64,000 bases of DNA from Atherinomorus stipes (lineage: Eukaryota; Chordata; Actinopteri; Atheriniformes; Atherinidae), in the NCBI GenBank assembly GCA_023101725.1, contig JALJCO010003566.1:82562-146561 (forward strand), given 5' to 3'. Below are positions 56,801-64,000 of the stretch, piece by piece (position 1 is the first letter of the stretch; each line of letters begins with the position of its first letter). The notes under the pieces were generated by a model that was given only the letters and a program-made list of their open reading frames with translations, was not told where the DNA came from and did not search any database. The position numbers and the translations under genes were made by a program.

Positions 56801-59800
56801 CGTCCAGGGTCCATGTCCCCGCACGTGACTCCGTCTGCATGACTGGTGTCAAAGAAGCATTGGAAACATGTCCAGGGTCCACGTCCCTGCACATGAGTCT
56901 GTCTGCATGACTGGTGTCAAAGCAACATGAAGACACGTCCAGGGTCCACGTCACTGCACATGACTCCATCTGCATGACTGGTGTCAAAGCAGCGTGAAGA
57001 CACGTCCAGGGTCCATGTCCCCGCACGTGACTCCGTCCTCATGACTGGTGTCAAAGCAGCGTGAAGACACGTCCAGGGTCCATGTCCCTGCACATGACTC
57101 CGTCTACACGACTGGTGTCAAAGCAGCGTGAAGACACGTCCATGGTCCATGTCCCCGCACGTGACTCCGTCTGCATGACTGGTGTGAAAGCAGCAGGGAA
57201 ACACGTCCAGGGTCCATGTCCCCGCACATGACTCCGTCTGCATGACTGGTGTCAAAGCAGCGTGAAGACACGTCCAGGGTCCATGTCCCCGCACGTGACT
57301 CCGTCTGCACGACTGGTGTCAAAGCAGTATGGAAACCGTCCAGGGTCCACGTCCCCGCACATGACTCCGTCTGCATGACTGGTGTGAAAGCAGCTTGGAG
57401 ACACGTCCAGGGTCCATGTCCCCGCACATGACTCCGTCTGCACGACTGGTGTCAAAGCAGCATGAAGACACGTCCAGGGTCCACGTCCCCGCACATGACT
57501 CCGTCTGCATGACTAATGTAAAAGCAGCGTGGAGACACGTCCAGGGTCCATGTCCCCACACGTGACTCCGTCTGCATGACTGGTGTCAAAGCAGTATGGA
57601 AACACGTCCAGGGTCCATGTCCCCGCACATGACTCCGTCTGCATGACTGGTGTCAAAGCAGCGTGAAGACACGTCCAGGGTCCATGTCCCCGCATGTGAC
57701 TCCGTCTGCATGACTGGTGTCAAAGCAGCATTGGAAACATGTCCAGGGTCCACGTCCCTGCACATGAGTCTGTCTGCACGACTGGTGTCAAAGCAGCATG
57801 AAGACACGTCCAGGGTCCATGTTCCCGCACGTGACTCCGTCTGCACGACTCGTGTCAAAGCAGCGTGGACACATGTCCAGGGCCCACGTCCCCGCACATG
57901 ACTCCGTCTGCATGACTGGTGTCAAAGTAGTATGGAAACACGTCCAGGGTCCATGTCCCCGCACACGACTCCGTCTGCATGACTGGTGTCAAAGCAGCAT
58001 GAAGACACGTCCAGGGTCCACGTCCCTGCACATGACTCAGTCTGCATGACTGGTGTAAAAGCAGCATGGAGACACGTCCAGGGTCCATGTCCCCGCACAT
58101 GAGTCCGTCTGCATGGCTGGTGTCAAAGCAGTATGGAAACACGTCCAGGGTCCATGTCCCCGCACATGAATCCGCCTGCATGGCTGGTGTCAAAGCAGCT
58201 TAGAAACACGTCCAGGGTCCATGTCCCCGCACATGAGTCCGTCTGCATGGCTGGTGTCAAAGCAGCATGGAAACACGTCCAGGCTCCATGTCCCTGCACA
58301 TGAGTCCGTCTGCATGGCTGGTGTCAAAGCAGCATTGGCAACATGTCCAGGGTCCATGTCCCTGCACATGACTCAGTCTGCACGACTGGTGTCGAAGCAG
58401 CTTGGAGACATGTCCAGGGTCCATGTCCCCGCACATGAGTCCATCTGCATTTCTGGTGTCGAAGCAGCTTGGAGACATGTCCAGGGTCCATGTCCCCGCA
58501 CATGAGTCCATCTGCATGACTTGTGTCTACGCAGCGTGGAGACATGTCCAGGGTCAATGTCCCCGCACATGAGTCCGTCTGCATGACTGGTGTCAAAGCA
58601 GCATGGAAACACGTCCAGGGTCCATGTCCCTGCACGTGACTCCGTCTGCATGACTGTTGTCAAAGCAGCATGAAGACACGTCCAGGGTCCATGTCCCCGC
58701 ACGTGACTCCGTCTGCATGACTGGTGTCAAAGCAGCATGAAGACACGTCCAGGGTCCATGTCCCCGCACACGAGTCCATCTGCATGACTTGTGTCTACGC
58801 AGCGTGGAGACATGTCCAGGGTCAATGTCCCCGCACATGGAGTCCGTCTGCATGACTGGTGTCAAAGCAGCATGGAGACACGTCCAGGGTCCATGTCCCT
58901 GCACGTGAGTCCGTCTGCATGACTGGTGTCAAAGCAGCATGAAGACACGTCCAGGGTCCATGTCCCCACACGTGACTCCGTCTGCATGACTGTTGTCAAA
59001 GCAGCATGAAGACACGTCCAGGGTCCATGTCCCCGCACATGACTCCGTCTGCATGACTGGTGTCAAAGCAGCATGAAGACACGTCCAGGGTCCACGTCCC
59101 CGCACATGACTCCGTCTGCATGACTGGTGTCAAAGCAGCATGGAGACACGTCCAGGGTCCATGTCCCCGCACATGACTCCGTCTGCATGACTGGTGTCAA
59201 AGCAGCATGGAGACATGTCCAGGGTCCATGTCCCCGCACATGACTCCGTCTGCATGACTGGTGTCAAAGCAGCATTGGAAACACGTCCAGGGTCCATGTC
59301 CCCGCACATGAGTCCGTCTGCATGACTGGTGTCAAAGCAGCATGGAAACACGTCCAGGGTCCATGTCCCCGCACATGAGTCCGTCTGCATGACTGGTGTC
59401 AAAGCAGCATGGAAACATGTCCAGGGTCCACATCCCCGCACATGACTACGTCTGCATGACTGGTGTCAAAGCAGCATGGAGACATGTCCAGGGTCCACAT
59501 CCCCGCACATTACTCCGTCTGCATGACTTGTGTAAAAGCAGCGTGGAGACACGTCCAGGGTCCATGTCCCTGCACATGACTCCGTCTGCATGACTGGTGT
59601 CAAAGCAGCATGAAGACACGTCCAGGGTCCATGTCCCCGCACATGACTCCGTCTGCATGACTGGTGTCAAAGCAGCATGGAAACACGTCCAGGGTCCATG
59701 TCCCCGCACATGACTCCGTCTGCATGACTGGTGTCAAAGCAGCGTGGAGACATGTCCAGGGTCCATGTCCCTGCACATGACTCCGTCTGCATGACTGGTG

Positions 59801-62800
59801 TCAAAGCAGCATGGAAGACATGTCCAGGGTCCATGTCCCCGCACATGAGTCAGTCTGCATGACTGGTGTCAAAGCAGCATGGAGACACGTCCAGGGTCCA
59901 TGTCCCCGCACGTGACTCCGTCTGCATGACTGGTGTCAAAGCAGCGTGGAGACACGTCCAGGGTCCATGTCCCCGCACGTGACTCCGTCTGCATGACTGG
60001 TGTCAAAGCAGCGTGGAGACACGTCCAGGGTCCATGTCCCCGCACATGACTCCGTCTGCATGACTGGTGTCAAAGCAGCGTGGAGACACGTCCAGGGTCC
60101 ATGTCCCCGCACGTGACTCCGTCTGCATGACTGGTGTCAAAGCAGCATGGAAACACGTCCAGGGTCCATGTCCCCGCACATGAGTCCGTCTGCATGACTG
60201 GTGTCAAAGCAGCATGGAGACATGTCCAGGGTCCATGTCCCCGCACATGAGTCCGTCTGCATGACTGGTGTCAAAGCAGCATGGAAACACGTCCAGGGTC
60301 CATGTCCCCGCACATGACTCCGTCTGCATGACTGGTGTCAAAGCAGCATGGAGACACGTCCAGGGTCCATGTCCCCGCACGTGACTCCGTCTGCATGACT
60401 GGTGTCAAAGCAGCATGAAGACACGTCCAGGGTCCATGTCCCCGCACATGACTCCGTCTGCATGACTGGTGTCAAAGCAGCATGAAGACATGTCCAGGGT
60501 CCACGTCCCCGCACATGACTCCGTCTGCATGACTGGTGTCAAAGCAGCATGGAGACATGTCCAGGGTCCATGTCCCCGCACATGACTCCGTCTGCATGAC
60601 TGGTGTCAAAGCAGCGTGGAGACATGTCCAGGGTCCATGTCCCCGCACATGACTCCGTCTGCATGACTGGTGTCAAAGCAGCATGGAGACATGTCCAGGG
60701 TCCATGTCCCCGCACATGAGTCCGTCTGCATGACTGGTGTCAAAGCAGCGTGGAGACATGTCCAGGGTCCATGTCCCCGCACATGAGTCCGTCTGCATGA
60801 CTGGTGTCAAAGCAGCGTGGAGACAGGTCCAGGGTCCATGTCCCCGCACATGACTCCGTCTGCATGACTGGTGTCAAAGCAGCGTGGAGACACGTCCAGG
60901 GTCCATGTCCCCGCACATGAGTCCATCTGCATGACTGGTGTCAAAGCAGCGTGGAGACACGTCCAGGGTCCATGTCCCCGCACATGAGTCCGTCTGCATG
61001 ACTGGTGTCAAAGCAGCATGGAGACACGTCCAGGGTCCATGTCCCCGCACATGACTCCGTCTGCATGACTGGTGTCAAAGCAGCATGGAGACACGTCCAG
61101 GGTCCATGTCCCCGCACATGAGTCCGTCTGCATGACTGGTGTCAAAGCAGCGTGGAGACACGTCCAGGGTCCATGTCCCCGCACATGGGTCCATCTGCAT
61201 GATTGGTGTCAAAGCAGCATGAAGACATGTCCAGGGTCCACGTCCCCGCACATGAGTCTGTCTGCATGACTGGTGTCAAAGCAGCATGGAGACATGTCCA
61301 GGGTCCACGTCCCCGCACGTTCTTCGGTCTGCATGACTGGTGTCAAAGCAGCGTGGAGACACGTCCAGGGTCCATGTCCCCGCACGTGACTCCGTCTGCA
61401 TGACTGGTGTCAAAGCAGCGTGGAGACATGTCCAGGGTCCACGTCCCCGCACATGAGTCTGTCTGCATGACTGGTGTCAAAGCAGCGTGGCGACATGTCC
61501 AGGGTCCATGTTCCCGCACATGACTCCGTCTGCATGACTGGTGTCAAAGCAGTCTGGAGACACGTCCAGGGTCCATGTCCCCGCACATGAGTCCGTCTGC
61601 ATGACTGGTGTCAAAGCAGTGTGGAGACACGTCCAGGTTCCATGTCCCCGCACATGAGTCCGTCTGCATGACTGGTGTCAAAGCAGTGTGGAGACATGTC
61701 CAGGGTCCACGTCCCCGCACGTTCTTCCGTCTGCATGACTGGTGTCAAAGCAGCGTGGAGACATGTCCAGGGTCCATGTCCTTGCACATGACTCCGTCTG
61801 CATGACTGGTGTCAAAGCAGCATGAAGACATGTCCAGGGTCCACGTCCCCGCACATGAGTCTGTCTGCATGACTGGTGTCAAAGCAGCGTGGAGACATGT
61901 CCAGGGTCCACGTCCCCGCACGACTACGTCTGCATGACTGGTGTAAAAGCAGCGTGAAGACACGTCCAGGGTCAATGTCCCCGCACGTGTCTGTGTCTGC
62001 CTGACAGGACGAAGAGGGGGAATGGAGACATGTCCAGGGTCTGTGTCCCCACACATGAGTCCATCTGCATGACTGGTGTCAAAGCAGCATGAAGACACGT
62101 CTAGGGTCCATGTCCCCGCACATGACTCCGTCTACATGACTGGTGTCAAAGCAGCGTGGAGACATGTCCAGGGTCCACGTCCCTGCACATGACTCCATCT
62201 GCATGACTGGTGTCAAAGCAGCGTGAAGACACGTCCAGGGTCCATGTCCCCGCACGTGACTCTGTCTGCATGACTGGTGTCAAAGCAGCATGGAAACACG
62301 TCCAGGGTCCATGTCCCCGCACATGACTCCATCTGCATGACTAGTGTCAAAGCGGCGTGAAGACACGTCCAGGGTCCATGTCCCCACACATGAGTCCATC
62401 TGCATGACTGGTGTCAAAGGAGCGTGGACACATGTCCAGGTTCCATGTCCCCGCACATGAGTCCGTCTGCATGACTGGTGTCAAAACAGCGTGGTGACAT
62501 GTCCAGGGTCCACGTCCCCACATGTTCCTCCGTCTGCATGACTGGTGTCAAAGCAGCATGGAGACATGTCCAGGGTCCATGTCCCCGCACATGAGTCCGT
62601 CTGCATGACTGGTGTCAAAGCAGCATGGAGACATGTCCAGGGTCCACGTCCCCGCACATGACTCCGTCTGCATGACTGGTGTCAAAGCAGCGTGGAGACA
62701 CGTCCAGGGTCCACGTCCCAGCAGGTGACTCCTTCTGCATGATTGGTGTCAAAGCAGCATGAAGACATGTCCAGGGTCCACGTCCCCGCACATGACTCCG

Positions 62801-64000
62801 TCTGCATGACTGGTGTCAAAGCAGCGTGGAGACATGTCCAGGGTCCATGTCCCCGCACATGAGTCCGTCTGCATGACTGGTGTCAAAGCAGTGTGGAGAC
62901 ACGTCCAGGGTCCATGTCCCCGCACATGACTCCGTCTGCATGACTGGTGTCAAAGCAGCGTGGAGACACGTCCAGGGTCCATGTCCCCGCACGTGACTCC
63001 GTCTGCACGAATGGTGTCAAAACAGCATGGAGACACGTCCAGGGTCCATGTCCCCGCACATGACTCCGTCTGCATGACTGGTGTCAAAGCAGCGTGGAGA
63101 CACGTCCAGGGTCCATGTCCCCGCACATGAGTCCGTCTGCATGACTGGTGTCAAAGCAGCGTGGAGACACGTCCAGGGTCCATGTCCCCGCACATGACTC
63201 CGTCTGCATGACTGGTGTCAAAGCAGCGTGGAAACACGTCCAGGGTCCACGTCCCCACACGTGACTCCGTCTGCATGACTGGTGTCAAAGCAGCATGGAA
63301 ACACGTCCAGGGTCCATGTCCCCGCACATGAGTCCGTCTGCATGACTGGTGTCAAAGCAGTGTGGAGACACGTCCAGGGTCCATGTCCCCGCACGTGACT
63401 CCGTCTACATGACTGGTGTCAAAGCAGCGTGGAGACATGTCCAGGGTCTATGTCCCCGCACATGAGTCCGTCTGCATGACTGGTGTCAAAGCAGCGTGGA
63501 GACACGTCCAGGGTCCATGTCCCCGCACGTGACTCCGTCTACATGACTGGTGTCAAAGCAGCGTGGAGACATGTCCAGGGTTTATGTCCCCGCACATGTC
63601 TCCGTCTGCATGACTGGTATCAAAGCAGCGTGGAGACACGTCCAGGTTCCATGTCCCCGCACATGAGTCCGTCTGCATGACTGGTGTTATAGCAGCGTGG
63701 AGACACGTCCAGGGTCCATGTCCCTGCACATGACTCCGTCTGCCTGACAGGACAAAAAGCAGCATGGAGACATGTCCAGGGTCCATGTCCCCGCACATGA
63801 GTCCGTCTGCATGGCTGGTGTCAAAGCAGTATGGAAACACGTCCAGGGTCCATGTCCCTGCACATGACTCCGTCTGCATGACTGGTGTCAAAGCAGCTTT
63901 GGAGACACGTCCAGGGTCCACGTCCCCGCACATGAGTCCGTCCTGCATGACTGGTGTCAAAGCAGCATGGAAACACGTCCAGGCTCCATGTCCCCGCACA
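53838..64000. repeat. 67-bp satellite array, about 150 units, running past the window end
   Basis: The consensus unit runs gtccagggtccatgtccccg, cacatgactccgtctgcatg, actggtgtcaaagcagcatg, gagacac, which totals 67 bp. The first units (53838-53940) are diverged, as expected at an array edge. From about 59.7 kb units become more uniform. Each unit holds a short inverted repeat, CATGT-6 nt-ACATG. No gene, promoter or spacer-type variation is visible. Because 67 is not divisible by 3, open frames of 60-190 codons on both strands arise and are ignored. It could be a pericentromeric, subtelomeric or interstitial satellite. Confidence 0.98.
55017..57457. repeat. Higher-order duplication inside the satellite, offset 1,542 bp
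   Basis: Rare variants recur at the same spacing: ctatctgcatgacttgtgtc (55021 and 56563), gcatcaagac (55181 and 56723), ccgtcctcat (55491 and 57033), and agcagtatggaaaccgtcc with a 3-base loss (55781 and 57323). All offsets are 1,542 bp, about 23 units. So about 0.9 kb (55017-55915) was duplicated to 56559-57457. Confidence 0.9.

Noticed and set aside
53894..63999. Many 60-190 residue open frames (MRGHGPWTC... type)
   Set aside because: They follow the 67-bp satellite period and shift frame each unit; no start context, splice or family support.
53838..64000. CRISPR-like array
   Set aside because: Units are contiguous full 67-bp repeats without unique spacers, in a eukaryotic context.

Overview
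The window looks like repeat-rich nuclear DNA of a ray-finned (teleost) fish. There is no bacterial-style gene organisation. The recognisable host genes are fish-type multi-exon families: a C2H2 zinc-finger gene, the N-terminal exons of a fish NLR (NLRC3/FISNA-type) gene, and a fish G2E3-like HECT ubiquitin-ligase gene. The mobile elements (Tc1/mariner, piggyBac, TTAA-target elements with THAP remnants, hAT MITEs, Gypsy, L1- and L2-type LINEs, a tyrosine-recombinase retrotransposon) are the usual teleost mix. Almost everything coding is broken by frameshifts or stops, so most genes are called as pseudogenes. Some single-base indels could instead be assembly errors.

Layout. 1-0.78 kb: Tc1-like remnant. 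1.07-6.59 kb: a TTAA-flanked element split by a 4.5-kb terminal-inverted-repeat (TIR) element, which itself holds a THAP-coding element between two 233-bp direct repeats. 6.71-7.48 kb: a second, inverted copy of the TTAA element. 7.49-10.94 kb: zinc-finger gene (minus strand) cut in its coding exon by a complete 2.7-kb piggyBac with TTAA on both sides. 12.2-13.6 kb: three NLR-type N-terminal exons (minus strand) carrying a 24-bp minisatellite. 13.98-14.68 kb: hAT MITE with 8-bp target duplication. 17.4, 19.4 and 32.4 kb: three copies of a palindromic MITE, one split by another TTAA element. 20.2-34.95 kb: HECT ligase gene (minus strand), its introns loaded with a 2.8-kb TIR element and a 5'-truncated Gypsy element. 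36.2-38.1 kb: two LINE fragments.

39.7-41.0 kb: a poly(A)-tailed retrocopy with a 13-bp target duplication. Its 5' part is almost free of adenine on the + strand. Aligned with a related hAT MITE at 49.4 kb, it differs almost only by A-to-G. This looks like RNA editing fixed by reverse transcription and is the most unusual signal in the window. 41.6 kb: a small TTAA MITE. 44.5 kb: a hAT MITE. 45.4-53.2 kb: a four-level nest, with a Tc1 element split by a 6.2-kb TIR element that contains a Ngaro/DIRS-like tyrosine-recombinase retrotransposon with split direct repeats, which in turn contains a hAT MITE.

53.84 kb to the window end: about 10.2 kb of a 67-bp satellite (roughly 150 units), with internal duplication at 1,542-bp spacing and variation concentrated at CG/TG/CA sites.

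The genes do not form a pathway. NLR and zinc-finger families side by side next to a satellite recall known fish chromosome arms rich in these two families, such as the zebrafish chromosome 4 long arm. That link is an inference.
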